From positions 1 through 38,641 of IMG/VR virus record IMGVR_UViG_3300042892_002737: a stretch of DNA of 38,641 bases; one strand, 5' to 3'. The notes beneath the pieces are model-generated. The model did not search any database. It saw only the letters and a list, made by a program, of their open reading frames with translations, and was not told where the DNA came from. The translations under genes were made by a program, and so were the position numbers. Shown here piece by piece: positions 6,969 to 18,984 of the stretch. This DNA is from a virus. How positions within the stretch are numbered: position 1 is the stretch's first letter; every line of letters starts with the position of its first letter.

Positions 6969-8998
6969 GTCAACAGGGAAAATTAAGTCCATTGGGAATC
7001 AATGTGCTGACCTCACTGTTAAGCAGTCAGGGTTTGGCCATCAACGCCACTGCATCACAGTACATGGGATCCAGTACTGGTGTATCACAGTATACCAAGG
7101 GCTCTATAATTTCTTCTACTGTACTAGACAAACTGGTCAGTGCAGTCAGATTGGCCTACACTCAAATAGGCACTACGGTAAGTCAACCAGTATATGACAG
7201 TTTGATAGCCCTGGGATCTAGTACAATACCAGCCTTGGGCAACAGCAAGCCCACAGCCTATACGCCCACTTATACAGGCGAAGCCACCAGCTATGGATTC
7301 TTGCGTACACTGCCACTACAAGCACACACTGTGTTTAACTATGGGAACAGTTACGCTGCATTTGTAAACAGCTTTATGATGGCACATGGGTTCGCACAAC
7401 AGAGCAATAAAACCATAGCCAGCTTGATCAATTCCAAAGACTATTTGTCTGGTGTGTACAGCAACATGAATGATTTAATCACTGGTGATGTCACTGGTGT
7501 ATCAATAGCAACTACCTATTGGGGACAGGATCTAATAGCCACTGGCAGAGCAATTGATCTGACTAAAATTGCCACCTTTGGTAATCCACACGATTTACTG
7601 GTCACCCTGGCCACTAACAATTCAATAACCAAGGCAGTGAACATAGCATTGGTGGCTGCTGGACTAACCACTACAGAAATAAATCAGTTGGTATCTGGTG
7701 CCACTGTGACCACTGTAGATCAACAGAGAAAGATATACAGTGCGTTCTCCATCGTCATGGGCAATGATCTAAGTGAAGTGGTGATACCACTGAATGTGCA
7801 GATACCCATTAGAACGGTGCCCACTGGAGTTGGCCTAGATTCACTGGCTGATTTACTAAATCCAAGAAAACTATTTCCCACCAGTTATGTAACGCTCACT
7901 GTGCCCAGATACAACGTTACCAGCCAACCCACCAACAGCAAGATTTATTATCTGGTGTACAATAACACTGGTATAAATTCACAGCTGGCTGAGTTTGGCT
8001 ACGGTAAGACTCTCATGGGCATCATTCCAGATGATGTGGCTGTTGCATGTGGTGCATTCAGTGCCAGTATGCAGCAAATTAAAAACATCAGCTCAATGAA
8101 CATTGAGAAGTTTGCTCAAGTGGTCACTCACTTAGAACCCACTACTGAATTGCCATTGGTCAACGGAACCGATCTGCCAGTGGCAACTGCCGGTATAGAT
8201 GCAATACTCAGCACCATAAGTAAGGGCGCAGGCGACAACGGTACATACTCAATGTATGATTTCTTTGGATCAATGACAGGAATTAACTACGCATTGAGTA
8301 GTGTGCAGGATCTGATCACTGAACTGCAGACCACTGATTTGGTTAATATTTACAGTGGTATATTGGCAGAAGTAGCTTCACCAACTGCCGCCACAGATGC
8401 CAATTTAACTGCACTGATAGCACAGGCTAATGCAGAGATACAATCAATATATAACAACAAACCAGCGCAAGCACAAGTATTAAATGATTCATGGAGAAAT
8501 ATAGGAACACTATTAAGTAACGAAATCGCAGCAAGAACTGAAGCAATACCTGATGCCACTAATGTGTTGTCCAATAACGCAACAATTTATAGTTTTATTG
8601 ACAACATTAACGGGGTATATGCTGAAGAAACAGAGGGAAAACGGGCAGCAGACGTTTTGGAATCAATCTGTGACTTAACAACAATAGGAGGGCAAAGTAT
8701 AGTAGCAACAATGCGTGAAACACGAAACGCAAAAAGGTTAGGGTTTGTGGGAGGAGTATTAGACAATGATATTCCAGATGTAATACCCACTGCACCCGTT
8801 AATGGATTGGGAATAACACGAGTAACCGGTGCCGCAATTGTACCCGGTAGTTTCGCAGGATCTCCAGAAACTAATCTCATTCCGTCAAATTTAGATATAT
8901 TTAATATATCGTCAGTTTTATTACCATCAGTAGTCACACCACAGGATGCCGTTGAACAGGTCATCTTTTGTAATTGTGATTGCTGGAGTGATCTTTGA
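6965..8998 (+). CDS. Probable virion structural protein (677 aa)
   Basis: I do not recognise a named family. The protein is long, rich in Thr, Ser, Asn, Ala and Gly, with no membrane segment or enzymatic motif. Repeated short hydrophobic helices are interspersed with beta-prone stretches. It ends in C-N-C-D-C-W-S, a cysteine cluster that could bind metal or form disulphides. Four-base overlap with the PAAR gene and the general composition suggest a baseplate or tail component. Codon use changes slightly in the last third (from about 8600), which is more A-rich than the first two thirds, perhaps a domain from another source. Confidence 0.75.
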   Translation: MSQQGKLSPLGINVLTSLLSSQGLAINATASQYMGSSTGVSQYTKGSIISSTVLDKLVSAVRLAYTQIGTTVSQPVYDSLIALGSSTIPALGNSKPTAYTPTYTGEATSYGFLRTLPLQAHTVFNYGNSYAAFVNSFMMAHGFAQQSNKTIASLINSKDYLSGVYSNMNDLITGDVTGVSIATTYWGQDLIATGRAIDLTKIATFGNPHDLLVTLATNNSITKAVNIALVAAGLTTTEINQLVSGATVTTVDQQRKIYSAFSIVMGNDLSEVVIPLNVQIPIRTVPTGVGLDSLADLLNPRKLFPTSYVTLTVPRYNVTSQPTNSKIYYLVYNNTGINSQLAEFGYGKTLMGIIPDDVAVACGAFSASMQQIKNISSMNIEKFAQVVTHLEPTTELPLVNGTDLPVATAGIDAILSTISKGAGDNGTYSMYDFFGSMTGINYALSSVQDLITELQTTDLVNIYSGILAEVASPTAATDANLTALIAQANAEIQSIYNNKPAQAQVLNDSWRNIGTLLSNEIAARTEAIPDATNVLSNNATIYSFIDNINGVYAEETEGKRAADVLESICDLTTIGGQSIVATMRETRNAKRLGFVGGVLDNDIPDVIPTAPVNGLGITRVTGAAIVPGSFAGSPETNLIPSNLDIFNISSVLLPSVVTPQDAVEQVIFCNCDCWSDL

Positions 8999-9000
8999 AC

Positions 9001-9020
9001 TTATAACTAACCAGTTATAA
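9001..9020. promoter_or_regulatory. Perfect 20-bp inverted repeat
   Basis: Two 8-base arms (TTATAACT and AGTTATAA) flank the four bases AACC. The repeat begins three bases after the stop codon of the 677-aa gene and lies just upstream of the -35 box of the hydrolase promoter. It has no T-run behind it, so it is not a typical terminator. It has the size and symmetry of an operator for a dimeric regulator, but a 3' mRNA hairpin is also possible. Confidence 0.45.
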
Positions 9021-9029
9021 CCAAACTTC

Positions 9030-9058
9030 TTGTAATACTATATCCTATAGTGTATACT
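9030..9058 (+). promoter_or_regulatory. Sigma-70 type promoter for the cell-wall hydrolase
   Basis: TTGTAA and TATACT are separated by exactly 17 bases, about 20 bases before the start codon of the SleB-type gene. The inverted repeat just upstream may regulate it. Confidence 0.55.
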
Positions 9059-9077
9059 ATGGGTGAAAGGAAACTTT

Positions 9078-9716
9078 ATGAAATACCTACCTTGGGTAAG
9101 TGCCAAAACATTTCTAACAACAGTTGGAATCTTTTTCTTTGGTTTATTCTTACTAGCAAACAGTAGCACACTGTTAACTCTTGTACAACCAAAACAAGAG
9201 TTAGCCGAAGTAAAACCCATTGCAAAACGGGTGGATGCAAAACAACTTAAATGTTTAGCAACCAACATATTCTTTGAAGCGGGCAGTGAGAGCGAAGCGG
9301 GCAAAGCAGCAGTTGCGCGAGTGGTAATGAACAGAGTAAAACATGGATTTGGTTCCACTCCCTGTTCAGTTGTATATCAGACTGCCATGGTGTCAAAGTC
9401 CAATGAAAACACTGAGGGCACAACCGATACTCGCAGTGTCAAGCTGTGTCAGTTCAGTTGGGTGTGTGAGGGTAAAAACTCTCCACATACATCGGATCCC
9501 AGATACAAACAAAGTGAGCACATTGCATATCGTGTGTTAGCATTTGATGATTACAAAAACGTGATCCCCAGCACTGTGTTGTTCTTTCATAACCTAATGG
9601 TAAGTCCCTCTTGGCCACACAAGCGAGTGATCAAGATTGGCAACCATATCTTTTATGAGAAAACCAGTAAGCACAAACGTGGGCAAAAGAAGGTTATAGT
9701 AGCAGACGCTAATTGA
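9078..9716 (+). CDS. SleB-type cell-wall hydrolase with N-terminal membrane anchor
   Basis: The 212-residue protein starts with a membrane segment or uncleaved signal (about residues 10-36). The hydrolase domain follows: N-I-F-F-E-A-G-S-E-S-E-A-G-K-A-A-V-A-R-V-V-M-N-R-V carries the catalytic Glu, then C-S-V-V-Y-Q and C-Q-F-S-W, as in cell-wall hydrolases of the SleB/CwlJ family. These cut glycan strands of peptidoglycan. Here it may act as lysin or in envelope entry, with the anchor placing it in the periplasm. I chose the ATG at 9078 because GAAAGG lies seven bases upstream. Its own promoter suggests control separate from the structural genes. Confidence 0.9.
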   Translation: MKYLPWVSAKTFLTTVGIFFFGLFLLANSSTLLTLVQPKQELAEVKPIAKRVDAKQLKCLATNIFFEAGSESEAGKAAVARVVMNRVKHGFGSTPCSVVYQTAMVSKSNENTEGTTDTRSVKLCQFSWVCEGKNSPHTSDPRYKQSEHIAYRVLAFDDYKNVIPSTVLFFHNLMVSPSWPHKRVIKIGNHIFYEKTSKHKRGQKKVIVADAN

Positions 9717-9726
9717 TAGGTGATAT

Positions 9727-9936
9727 ATGACTACCCAATCCAAAAACAAGTCAGGCCCCATATGGGGAACTATAGTAACTGTGATATTAATAATCGGTTG
9801 TGTGTTGACGGGACCAATTGTGGGAATATGGGCGCTGAACACCCTATTTCCGCAATTGATGATTCCATATACTGTGCTCAGTTGGTCAGCATTTATGGCA
9901 CTGATTGGCATACTGCACATAGCGTGTGCCAGCTAG
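9727..9936 (+). CDS. Small two-helix membrane protein
   Basis: The 69-residue protein has a charged N-terminus and two membrane helices (about residues 14-38 and 44-68) joined by N-T-L-F-P-Q-L-M-I-P-Y-T. This layout, with W-A-L-N-T-L-F-P before I-P-Y-T, is widespread in small phage membrane proteins. It lies directly behind the cell-wall hydrolase, so a part in lysis (holin-like) is an attractive inference, not a demonstrated one. Confidence 0.75.
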   Translation: MTTQSKNKSGPIWGTIVTVILIIGCVLTGPIVGIWALNTLFPQLMIPYTVLSWSAFMALIGILHIACAS

Positions 9937-9940
9937 CGCA

Positions 9941-10459
9941 ATGGCCACCCTACTCCGAAGTCCTCTCAGAGGCAAATGGCAGTTGTCCAAGTATGAAGAA
10001 CGAGCAGAAGCCGATCCCAGTGACACGGTTGCTCATGACATGATTGATTACTATCAGCATGAAAGTGCTCTCAAGCTGGAGAGGGAACAAGATCCTGAAT
10101 GGCAACAGAATAACCTAGAGTATGATTTGCGTACCAGTGATGCTATTGCTGAAAAATGTAAGAATGACGATTACGCACAGCACTTGTACGCTGCCATGTG
10201 TAATAATGATTTTATGAAAAATGCAGTTATACCAATACTCACTGAGCAAACGTGGGGATGCAGCTGGAGATATGCTGGCGGTATTGTAGCTGACATACAA
10301 CAGCAGGGTGATTATATAGATTGGTATTGTTCTGGCATACAGGACGAAAAACCTGAACACCCAGAGTTTGTATCAGAAGGAACAGTAACAGAGGAAATAC
10401 GACAGGACCTGTTTGACCTGGGTTGGTTAGTGGTTGATGGCAACGATAAATATAAATGA
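9941..10459 (+). CDS. Conserved phage hypothetical protein (172 aa)
   Basis: Function is not recognised. The first third is charged and helical. The C-terminal half carries a distinctive block, W-G-C-S-W-R-Y-A-G-G-I-V-A-D, then G-D-Y-I-D-W-Y-C-S-G and V-T-E-E-I-R-Q-D-L, ending L-G-W-L. This block looks conserved and may be a small folded domain. I use the ATG at 9941, four bases after the upstream stop. A GTG at 9926 is an alternative start that would overlap the upstream gene. No export signal is visible. Confidence 0.72.
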   Translation: MATLLRSPLRGKWQLSKYEERAEADPSDTVAHDMIDYYQHESALKLEREQDPEWQQNNLEYDLRTSDAIAEKCKNDDYAQHLYAAMCNNDFMKNAVIPILTEQTWGCSWRYAGGIVADIQQQGDYIDWYCSGIQDEKPEHPEFVSEGTVTEEIRQDLFDLGWLVVDGNDKYK

Positions 10460-10472
10460 TAGGAGAACTACT

Positions 10473-10589
10473 ATGTTAGAAACCATGTTTTATATATTAG
10501 TTGGTGCATTCGTTGGTTGGAATTTTCCTCAGCCATTCTGGGCCAAGATCATTGAAGAAAAGATCAAGACAATACTGGCAAAAAAATAA
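10473..10589 (+). CDS. 38-aa single-pass membrane protein
   Basis: The tiny protein has one hydrophobic helix (residues 4-20, with V-G-A-F-V-G-W-N) followed by a basic tail ending K-K. AGGAGA lies at the right distance before the ATG, and the stop comes shortly before the terminator at 10611, so it is the last gene of this transcript. Small proteins with G-W-N-F/W-P-Q-P after a membrane helix are common in myophages. Function unknown. Confidence 0.75.
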   Translation: MLETMFYILVGAFVGWNFPQPFWAKIIEEKIKTILAKK

Positions 10590-10610
10590 CAGTACCAGCA
10601 GTGTGTTACA

Positions 10611-10640
10611 ACATGGGAGCCACTGGCTCCCATGTTTTTG
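10611..10640 (+). terminator. Rho-independent terminator between converging operons
   Basis: An 11-bp perfect stem (10611-10621 with 10625-10635) with a three-base loop is followed by TTTT on the plus strand. It ends the leftward half of the window's plus-strand genes exactly before the stop codon of the opposing fibre gene. On the minus strand no T-run follows the hairpin, so termination there is less likely. Confidence 0.85.
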
Positions 10641-13600
10641 TTACTTGACTTTTGCTTCTAGTACTGCTATTTTAGCTTTTAGTTCATTGACAGTGGCCGA
10701 TAGTTCTTGCATGGCCTTGATCATTGGACTTATAAATTCTTCGTAGCGTAGGCTTTGCTGACTGGTGGCATCGTCTTTGTCAGCCAATGTCCATCCAGCA
10801 AAATCTGTGTTACCCACTGCCTCCAGTGCAGCCTTTACTTCTTGTGCAATCAGACCCCAGTGAGTTCTTGTACCAGGAATCACTTCAGTAATAATTCTAC
10901 CTGCAGTAGCATCCTTCGGTACCGCCACTCCCTCAGGAATTTCAACACCATCTTTGTCAAGATATGCTTGTCTTATCGTTTTATTCTCACCTGCTATCAG
11001 CTTGTATGATACCGGTCGCAGCTTGTTAATAAAAGCCAATCCCAGTGTAGCAGTGGCAATTTCAGTTTTTAATCTCTGGTCAGATCCAACTATAGCAGCG
11101 TTTACTAGATACAGGTTTCTCCACCTAACACCAGTTGCCCCAAGATCAGCATTGTTGTTAGAAATTGGTGTTAAATGTCCATCACTGGAAACCATAACTC
11201 TATCTACTGCTCCATTAGTTGTACCAGCAGTTGAGAAAATTATATTAGTTGGAGCACTGTTTGTGGTGAAGTTAGCCTGCGCATGCATCCTGAACCCAGC
11301 TGAATACATCCATGCGGTACCACTCCAACCATACGACCTATAACTACTCAATGCATCATACGCCGCAGTCGCTGTTTTAGCACTCACGCTACCTCTAGCA
11401 AAATAGTTATTTACCAGTGGAGCGTTATCTATTCCGTACCCTATGTTATTAACACCATATGGCTGATTTACATACTGAGCGGCTCGTAGTCCGGTACTAG
11501 TATTTACATACTGCATATTATACCCAATTGAGCCTTTTTGATCGGCTAATGCATCGATTTCAAAAGCTTTTCCTACACTGTCAAGTATAGTGTTATCAAT
11601 CATGTAGCCGGCCACATTTGGTCCAATTTTTATTGCAGCATTATATGGAGGATCGTACAGCAGACAATCATCTATCATCACTCTTCCTGCTTCGATAGAA
11701 ACGTGATATTTAGTAACAGGAGACCAAGAGGTACATCCTATCATTCTGTGCGCTTTCCCTCCGCCGGCGTCAAACTGATATCCAATTTCGTGACTGGCAT
11801 GCTTACAATCAGTCAGTGCGATACCACTAGCACCTCCTGTTATATAGAATCCTTTAGTACCCGCTCTTGCTGCGACTGATGCCGCACTTAGTCCTGTGTC
11901 ACTGCCAAATGCATCTGAACCACACGCATATAACGACATATTCCAGCCCTCTAATTGGAACCCTATCTTATATCCAAATGAGAAACAATTACTTACTTCG
12001 CTCCAATCATTGCCTGCAGCGAATCTGAACGCAATACCATTACGCCAACTTTGAATGGATTGATTGGATTGATTTACAAAACCCCAAAAATGACAGGACA
12101 TAGTTCTACCCACATCAAATACCGCCGTGGTATAAATTCCATTAATATTATCACCAGTTACATGTTCGAATACGTGTCTGCCACAACCGTTACCATATAT
12201 GGCTTGATTAAATCCTGCAATATGACAGTATCCCACATAACAATCATTTCCAGTTTGCATTCCATTACCTACCCAAACTGCAGTGCCAGCGTATTGACCA
12301 ACTACAGTTTGTGCATCAAGATCAGTAGTAGGTATTCTTAAGCCTTTTCTAAGAATATACAGCCCTTTAACGCCACCTGCTGCACTACCTGTTGTATGAC
12401 ATACTTTAATGCTATACAAAGAATTGAGTATAATAGTGCTTTTTATCGCGTTGAGAGTGGTATCATTGAACCCAAATCCTTGCGTACCAATGGCAGGAGT
12501 GGTATGAAATCCTTTAAGTACGGTTCTAGCTGGAATTAATATGTGCCCACTGTCAACTAAACATCTCATATCTTGTGGGATAACCACTTCACCACCACCT
12601 GCAGCACCTACTGCGGCTAATGCAGCATTGATCGCAACTGTATCATCATTGACTCCATTTCCCACTGCACCATATGCCTTGACACTTACTACGTTATTAG
12701 TAGCTGCAGTGCCGGCACCACTGGCTGCTGTTTTGTCGATGTTATTCAATATCTGTTTTACAGGAGACCCAGTGGAATAGTCATTTACTGCACCCAACTT
12801 GGCCTTCAGTATATTACCCATGATAGAGTAATTGGTAGTGCCTGTGCCACCCACCGTGACTCCGTAATCTGCAGTAGTCAGGCTGTTGGTCAGTTGATTA
12901 TCTGTTATTATCATGTCAGTACACGAAGTCAGTGATATCACATTGGTAGCAGTGATGGCATCAAATTGTACTCCTCGGATTGATACCCCAGTAACACCAG
13001 TACAGTAAATTGCAGCAGTTCCTGAATTGGCATTACCGGTGATCAAGTTCATGCCACCACCATTGATATTGATTTGTTTTACAGTACCAGTTCCAGATTT
13101 AGTAATGTGTATTGCGGCGGAAGTGTAATTGACAAAATAGCAACTTAATATATGTATTTGAAATATATTACTGGTGTCTGTTCCACTGATTCCCAGAGCC
13201 CATTCTCCAGCTGGAGAACCTGGTCCGTCAAATTGACAGTTACTAAACCAAATATCACCTATACTGGCTGAGCTGCTTGCTGATATACTAGTGCCTGAAA
13301 AGTAAATGTCACAATCCTGAAAATGTATTCCGCGTACCTCACCACCGGCCACAGCCGATTTTATCAACAGTGGTGGATATGTGTTGTTACCGCCAAAGTC
13401 ACATGAATACAACATGATGTCACCGGTAAACGAGCTTGCCAATTTAGTTTCAAATACTACACTGCTTGAGCGCATAACTAATCTGCTGACTGCAATATGT
13501 CTGCATTCTTCAAATCTTATTTCACCAGCAGGTCCCATTGTTTGTGAACCTGCGCCATTAAAATTGGCGGTGGTGATGTCACTTATTGAACCCCATTGCC

Positions 13601-16061
13601 AATTATCACACCAGTAGCCGGTCTGTCCTATTTTCATTGCCTTAGTGGTGGTACCTGCAAGAAAGCCATCAAACCAAATACCGGATATTTCTATGTCGCC
13701 TGTACCTCTGCCAGTGGACCTGTCTGCAAAAATACAACGCGGTACCACTTTGATAGCATAGTCGTTGGCAATAGCACTGGTGGGCAGTATGAGAGCATTA
13801 TTTCCGCGCAGCTTGGCATGGTATGATTTGGTATCTGTACTACTTTTACCATGCTTGAAAGTTAGTGGAGCAGTAATTTTATATTTTTTACCCTCAACCA
13901 GTTCAACAATCAAATCATTGGTTTGTGCGTAGTTGATCGCAGCCTGTATACTTAGGGTATCATCGGTGACGCCATCACCAACCGCGCCATATGAGGATAC
14001 TGATACTCCACTAGTAGTTGCACTAATTTTACCATCGGCTGCCACTTTGATTGTGGTGTTGTCTACATACACTCCACCTACTGCAGTTGAGGTGATACCA
14101 GCTTTTGGCAATACATAGCTGCTTGACACTGCACTGATTTTACCATCGGTTGCCACAGTGATAGTTGTGCCATCGGCTATCACTCCACCCAACGCACTGG
14201 TTGTGGCTTTTGGTAGGGTGTAGCTACTTGCAGGTACAGTGAGTTTACCATCGGCTGCCACTTTGATTGTGGTGTTGTCTACATACACTCCACCTACTGC
14301 AGTTGAGGTGATACCAGCTTTTGGCAATACATAGCTGCTAGCAGCCGCACTGATTTTACCGTCAGTACCTACTGTGATAGTTGTACCATCTGCTATCACC
14401 CCACCTTTGACACTGGTGGTAGCAGTTGGTAACACACTGGCAATTTTACCATCGGCTGCTACCGTGATAGTTGTACCATCTACATATACCCCACCTTTGA
14501 CACTGGTGGTAGCAGTTGGCAAGGTGTACGCTGCTGGTATTGGTGGTTTGTTAGTCAAGTCAGTATAACTGCCTGAGAACAATGGTGGTTTGCTAGACAA
14601 GTCAGTGTAGCTACCAGAGGTTGCCACGGTGGCTAGTGCAGTCCATGTTAGCGTACCTGAGCCGTTATTTTTTAATACGCCCGCAGCATTGGTTGGCAAA
14701 GCTACACCAGTGCTAGTAACAATTCCTGTAACCGAATCAACACTTAATCCAGCGCCAATTTTAATGCCTCCCAGGGTGGATGAACTGGCTTTTGGCAATG
14801 TGTAGCCGCTGGTACCTCCGCCGGTGGCTGTAATTTTGCCGGTACCATCAACTGTGATGGTAGTACCATCCACTGTTACTCCACCCAATACACTGGCTGT
14901 GGCTTTTGGTAATGCGTATGCAGCGGCCGCAATTTTACCATCGGCTGCTACTGTAATAGAGGTACCATCCACATACACTCCACCTTTGACACTGGTGGTA
15001 GCAGTTGGCAAGGTGTACGCTGCTGGTATTGGTGGTTTGTTAGTCAAGTCAGTATAACTGCCTGAGAACAATGGTGGTTTGCTAGACAAGTCAGTGTAGC
15101 TACCAGAGGTTGCTACTGTGGCCAACGGAATCCAGGTCAATGTTCCACCGCCATTATTTTTTAATACGCCTGCAGCATCAGTTGGCAATGTTACGCCACT
15201 ACTGGCCGCAGATGCATTCAAGAAGCCAGCAGCATTTACTGACAAATTGGTTCCTACTTTAACTACACCTGCCACACTAGTGCTGGCAGCTGGCATACTA
15301 GCGGTCAAGTTTCCGTTGCCATCGATACCTATATTGCCTGTTGCTGGTACTTTGACAATGCCCAGAACAGATGAACTGGCCATGGGAACGTTAGCCCATG
15401 TCAATGTACCTGATCCATTGTTTTTTAAATATCCAATTGCATCTGTGGGTAATGTAGTTCCACCACCTGCGCCTGTTGCACCCCTGGGTATAGTAAAATT
15501 AAGAATCGCAGCACCAGTTGTACCTGAGTTAGTAACACTGGCTGTTCCGCCTGCAGGTCCTGTTGTAGTAGTACCCACTGTTACTGTAGCAGCTAAGCCC
15601 TGAATTCCCTGTGGTCCTTGAAGTCCCTGAATTCCCTGCGGTCCTGGTCCACCTGGAGGTCCAGCTAACCCAGATAATCCATTGGGGCCTGTTGGACCTG
15701 GAGGTCCTGCCACTGTACTGGCTGGTCCGGTTGGCCCAGTAGGTCCGGTTGGCCCAGCTGGTCCAGTAAGTCCAGTTCCACCTATAGCAACCCAACTGGC
15801 CGCCAGTAGGGTATTGTCAGCAGGACATACTCTCAGTGTATCATCAGTGGTGTTATACCAAAGCTGACCTTTTAGGGGATTTGCGGGAGGGGTAGTGCTG
15901 GCAAAATTCTCAAGCAGTTGAACAAAATTAGTGTTAAGTTCGTCTCCGTAAGCGGGATATCCCTTGCCCATGAGGGCTAAAGACGAACTGGTAGTGTCTA
16001 GCGTACTATCTGCTACTGTGGTTAATGTGGTTCCATCGCTTCTGACGATTATATATGGCAT
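10641..16061 (-). CDS. Giant tail fibre/tailspike with two beta-helices and S74 chaperone
   Basis: This 1806-residue protein has clear modules. Residues 1-90 are an N-terminal anchor (with [10 protein letters not shown]) shared with the 630-aa fibre. About 97-155 is a collagen-like Gly-x-y stretch. About 160-680 are many copies of a short shaft repeat, of the type [11 protein letters not shown]-x-I-T-V. Near 687 and 1127 begin two pectate-lyase-like beta-helix domains ([12 protein letters not shown] and [12 protein letters not shown]), the fold of tailspike depolymerases. From about 1650 lies an S74 intramolecular chaperone with S1660 in S-D-Q-R-L-K, which normally cleaves itself off after trimer folding. 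A coiled coil ends the protein. It likely binds or degrades host surface polysaccharide. AGGAAA precedes the start. Confidence 0.92.
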   Translation of the reverse strand: MPYIIVRSDGTTLTTVADSTLDTTSSSLALMGKGYPAYGDELNTNFVQLLENFASTTPPANPLKGQLWYNTTDDTLRVCPADNTLLAASWVAIGGTGLTGPAGPTGPTGPTGPASTVAGPPGPTGPNGLSGLAGPPGGPGPQGIQGLQGPQGIQGLAATVTVGTTTTGPAGGTASVTNSGTTGAAILNFTIPRGATGAGGGTTLPTDAIGYLKNNGSGTLTWANVPMASSSVLGIVKVPATGNIGIDGNGNLTASMPAASTSVAGVVKVGTNLSVNAAGFLNASAASSGVTLPTDAAGVLKNNGGGTLTWIPLATVATSGSYTDLSSKPPLFSGSYTDLTNKPPIPAAYTLPTATTSVKGGVYVDGTSITVAADGKIAAAAYALPKATASVLGGVTVDGTTITVDGTGKITATGGGTSGYTLPKASSSTLGGIKIGAGLSVDSVTGIVTSTGVALPTNAAGVLKNNGSGTLTWTALATVATSGSYTDLSSKPPLFSGSYTDLTNKPPIPAAYTLPTATTSVKGGVYVDGTTITVAADGKIASVLPTATTSVKGGVIADGTTITVGTDGKISAAASSYVLPKAGITSTAVGGVYVDNTTIKVAADGKLTVPASSYTLPKATTSALGGVIADGTTITVATDGKISAVSSSYVLPKAGITSTAVGGVYVDNTTIKVAADGKISATTSGVSVSSYGAVGDGVTDDTLSIQAAINYAQTNDLIVELVEGKKYKITAPLTFKHGKSSTDTKSYHAKLRGNNALILPTSAIANDYAIKVVPRCIFADRSTGRGTGDIEISGIWFDGFLAGTTTKAMKIGQTGYWCDNWQWGSISDITTANFNGAGSQTMGPAGEIRFEECRHIAVSRLVMRSSSVVFETKLASSFTGDIMLYSCDFGGNNTYPPLLIKSAVAGGEVRGIHFQDCDIYFSGTSISASSSASIGDIWFSNCQFDGPGSPAGEWALGISGTDTSNIFQIHILSCYFVNYTSAAIHITKSGTGTVKQININGGGMNLITGNANSGTAAIYCTGVTGVSIRGVQFDAITATNVISLTSCTDMIITDNQLTNSLTTADYGVTVGGTGTTNYSIMGNILKAKLGAVNDYSTGSPVKQILNNIDKTAASGAGTAATNNVVSVKAYGAVGNGVNDDTVAINAALAAVGAAGGGEVVIPQDMRCLVDSGHILIPARTVLKGFHTTPAIGTQGFGFNDTTLNAIKSTIILNSLYSIKVCHTTGSAAGGVKGLYILRKGLRIPTTDLDAQTVVGQYAGTAVWVGNGMQTGNDCYVGYCHIAGFNQAIYGNGCGRHVFEHVTGDNINGIYTTAVFDVGRTMSCHFWGFVNQSNQSIQSWRNGIAFRFAAGNDWSEVSNCFSFGYKIGFQLEGWNMSLYACGSDAFGSDTGLSAASVAARAGTKGFYITGGASGIALTDCKHASHEIGYQFDAGGGKAHRMIGCTSWSPVTKYHVSIEAGRVMIDDCLLYDPPYNAAIKIGPNVAGYMIDNTILDSVGKAFEIDALADQKGSIGYNMQYVNTSTGLRAAQYVNQPYGVNNIGYGIDNAPLVNNYFARGSVSAKTATAAYDALSSYRSYGWSGTAWMYSAGFRMHAQANFTTNSAPTNIIFSTAGTTNGAVDRVMVSSDGHLTPISNNNADLGATGVRWRNLYLVNAAIVGSDQRLKTEIATATLGLAFINKLRPVSYKLIAGENKTIRQAYLDKDGVEIPEGVAVPKDATAGRIITEVIPGTRTHWGLIAQEVKAALEAVGNTDFAGWTLADKDDATSQQSLRYEEFISPMIKAMQELSATVNELKAKIAVLEAKVK
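14028..14339 (-). repeat. 96-bp direct repeat inside the giant fibre gene
   Basis: Bases 14028-14123 and 14244-14339 are identical over 96 bp and code for one shaft-repeat unit each. Identity at third codon positions implies recent duplication or gene conversion. Confidence 0.85.
14491..15113 (-). repeat. 134-bp direct repeat inside the giant fibre gene
   Basis: Bases 14491-14624 and 14980-15113 are identical over 134 bp and code for the shaft segment that includes [12 protein letters not shown]. The two copies are 489 bp (163 codons) apart, so recombination between them would remove or add an in-frame piece of shaft and change fibre length. Confidence 0.88.
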
Positions 16062-16089
16062 GTGGAAATTTCCTGGTTATAAGTATCAT

Positions 16090-16099
16090 CTATTTATCA
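16090..16099 (-). promoter_or_regulatory. Candidate T4-like late promoter
   Basis: On the minus strand the sequence TGATAAATAG lies about 30 bases before the giant fibre start. It resembles the T4 late -10 element (TATAAATA), and a GATAAATA copy sits at a similar place before the 630-aa fibre gene. The assignment is by resemblance and recurrence only. Confidence 0.35.
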
Positions 16100-16117
16100 G
16101 GAAATTATCCAGACTGG

Positions 16118-18984
16118 TTAGGGCTTTATGCCTTTGTCAGAGAAATCACCATTGGTCCAGTAACCGCCTTGATAGCTTAATGGGAAAAAGAAGTTGGCAA
16201 AATCAGCTCCCGGACCGCCGGCATGAACTCCATCGCAGAATGCTTTTTTAAACACAGTTGATTGATAGTCACCTGCGGTCCAAGTGTCACCGGGATTAAT
16301 ATACGCTGGATTTGTTTTTAAGCATCTTCTGGTCCAATACTCTAATCCTGCAGTGTCAGGTTTTCTGTTTAAGCCATACACATCAAGCGTAACGTTAAAG
16401 TCTAATGTACCTATAGTGTTGGTTGCACTAGATTGAATAGCGACGCTATATTGCATGGTGTCGTTAATCCAAGAACCAGTAGACGATACAGATGAAATAG
16501 TGGTGGTGTTGCCTCCACCAAACGCGCCAGTACCGCTTAATTTGGTGATAACCATACCAACAGTTAATCCGGAATTTGTAGGACTGGCATCTGAACGAAC
16601 GGTCATATTAGTGTTTGCATTCGCGCTTACTATCGTGCCATAAAAAGTTAGAGGATATTGAAATCCTAATTTTATCTTGCTTAAGAACAATAAATTGGCT
16701 ATATTAATACCAAGCAATTTTTCTGTGTTGGTTAATCCATACTCTGCTGCCCAGTTATCGTATGTATATGCAATGGGTGCTATTTTTAAGTTGTTAGCTT
16801 GACCCCCCTCACCGGTTAATGTCACATCTGCTCCTAATCCATTGTCATTGGCATATGGAAAATATAGCAATCTATTAGGACCTCCCCTAATACTATCTAA
16901 ATCAGTGTACGAGAAGGGTACCGCATCGTACATAGCGTTTTTTACGCTACTGTTAATGATGAATTGCTTAGTTTCCGCAGGAGTAGCATCTGGGTTTAGT
17001 TGTAAGTATAGGGCAACCACGCCGGCCACCTGAGGACTAGCCATACTAGTTCCACTGATACATCGTTGCTTATAGTTTGCATTTTCGTTGTATGCATATA
17101 CTGGCAGGGTACTAGTGCTTGAAATATTAGTTGTTGCTACCCCTAGAGGCCATGCAGCAGTTATATTAGTACCAGGCGCCCATATGTCAACAAAAGGACC
17201 TCTGTTTGAATAACTAGCCGAACGTTCAAGTGCAGCAGTTTGTGCTAAATAGTCTACCGATCCTACTCTAATACTTTTATCCGAATACGGACTTCCAGAC
17301 CGATGGTACCTGGTCATTTGCGGCTGACCCACAGCTACCAAAGTTCTAACACTCCTAGAAAACGGAGCAGTGAATATGATACTACCTGCAACATTGCCTG
17401 CACTACTACTTGAGTTAATCGTAATTTGCGATGTGCTGTCAACTGAAACGATTGTACTAGTGGCACCCATTAAACCGGCCGCACCGCCTGTTTTGGTGAT
17501 AACCATACCGGCAGTTAATCCAGTAGTTGATGCAATTCCAGTGATAGTAGTTGTTTGGGTAGTACCAGTAATGGTTCCAAATAACGTTGTTGGATTAGTA
17601 GTCCTCATTATCCCAAAACTATTATAAGGTGGCCATATCTCTATCGCACTATCACTGACTACTCTGGTCACTTTGTAATAAATTGTATCGTGGGTGTACG
17701 TGCCAATGTTGCTAGGTATGGGTATGTACGGTATCAGTACTATCTCATCATCTACTTTAACAAGGGTACCCAAATTTGGCTCATTTATCACCATGCTACC
17801 CTCAGCAATATCATCAAGGTACTTCAGATAAATATTAGTATATTTGGTCAAAAATCCATCATTATAACTAGCACCAGTAGGAATGTCACCGTATAAGTTA
17901 TCGTTTCCGGCAGCAACACATACGTGTACCCCTGCATCAACTAAATCGTCCAGTTCAGCATCATATGCAATTGCACTGCCCATAGAATAAGTTCCCTTCA
18001 AGCGCAGATCATATTTGTCACGTAAGGTTGCTGCAGTATCTATATTGGATTTTGTCCAGCTTACCCCTTTATGAATGCCTCTGGTTACTGACAAAAGATT
18101 TCCAGACTCAGTGGAGTTTGCATTCCATGCATTAACCGGCCTTACCCAACTCATGTTTACTACCGTTGGTCTTTTTTTCCCAGTTACTGTATCTACTGGT
18201 TTATTCTCGTGCCACTGTCTCATAATAGCCATTCCCTGCAGGCCCGTATATCCAGTAAAGGTCTTAGTACCAATTTCATAGTCGGGTTGACCAAAATCTA
18301 TCTTCATCAGATATATTCTGGCATTTTTTGCCCAACCAAAAGTTTTACCCACGCTGGTACTGGCCACGTGGGTGCCGTGCCCATTAAAATCACGGTAGAA
18401 CAACGAGCTTTGTGTTTTATACCCACGGTCTACTCCATCTAATAGGCTCTCTTTAAGCCAATCTATTTGCTGTATCCTATTAATCCCATTAGCGTCTTGA
18501 AATTCTGGATGATCAAGTTCTATTCCAGAATCGTTAACTATGTAGTCTACCCCAGTTCCATCTAGATGATATGGGTAACCACTGGTACTAGGATTAGTAC
18601 CAGTGCCATATATGTTTGTAGGGAATGCACTGCGCAATAACCCCCAATTTTTGTAAGAACCTTGACCCCCAACTTTACTGTTTGTTGGTCTAATGAAGTT
18701 GCTGGTTTGTATATTGGATGGAACTACCACATCATCCGGCCCACCCTCAATAGAAAAAACCACAGCCAATACTCTACTGTCGTTTTTTAGTTCGTATGCT
18801 TCAGCATCGGTTAACAAGTAGAAAGTGTTTCTTGAACTGTGTGGTAACCACGTGGCAATAGCCACTGCTCGGTTGGGTATATGAGGAATATTATCAGTGA
18901 CAGTTTCCATGTCATGATAGAAGCTGTCATAGTCCACGCCCTTTTTAAGCGTTACTATGTATCTTCTTAGTGTTTGAGTTTCCA

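Noticed and set aside
14028-15113. Regularly spaced repeats as a possible CRISPR array
   Set aside because: Repeats are 96-134 bp, in frame and code for fibre shaft; there are no short palindromic repeats or unique spacers.
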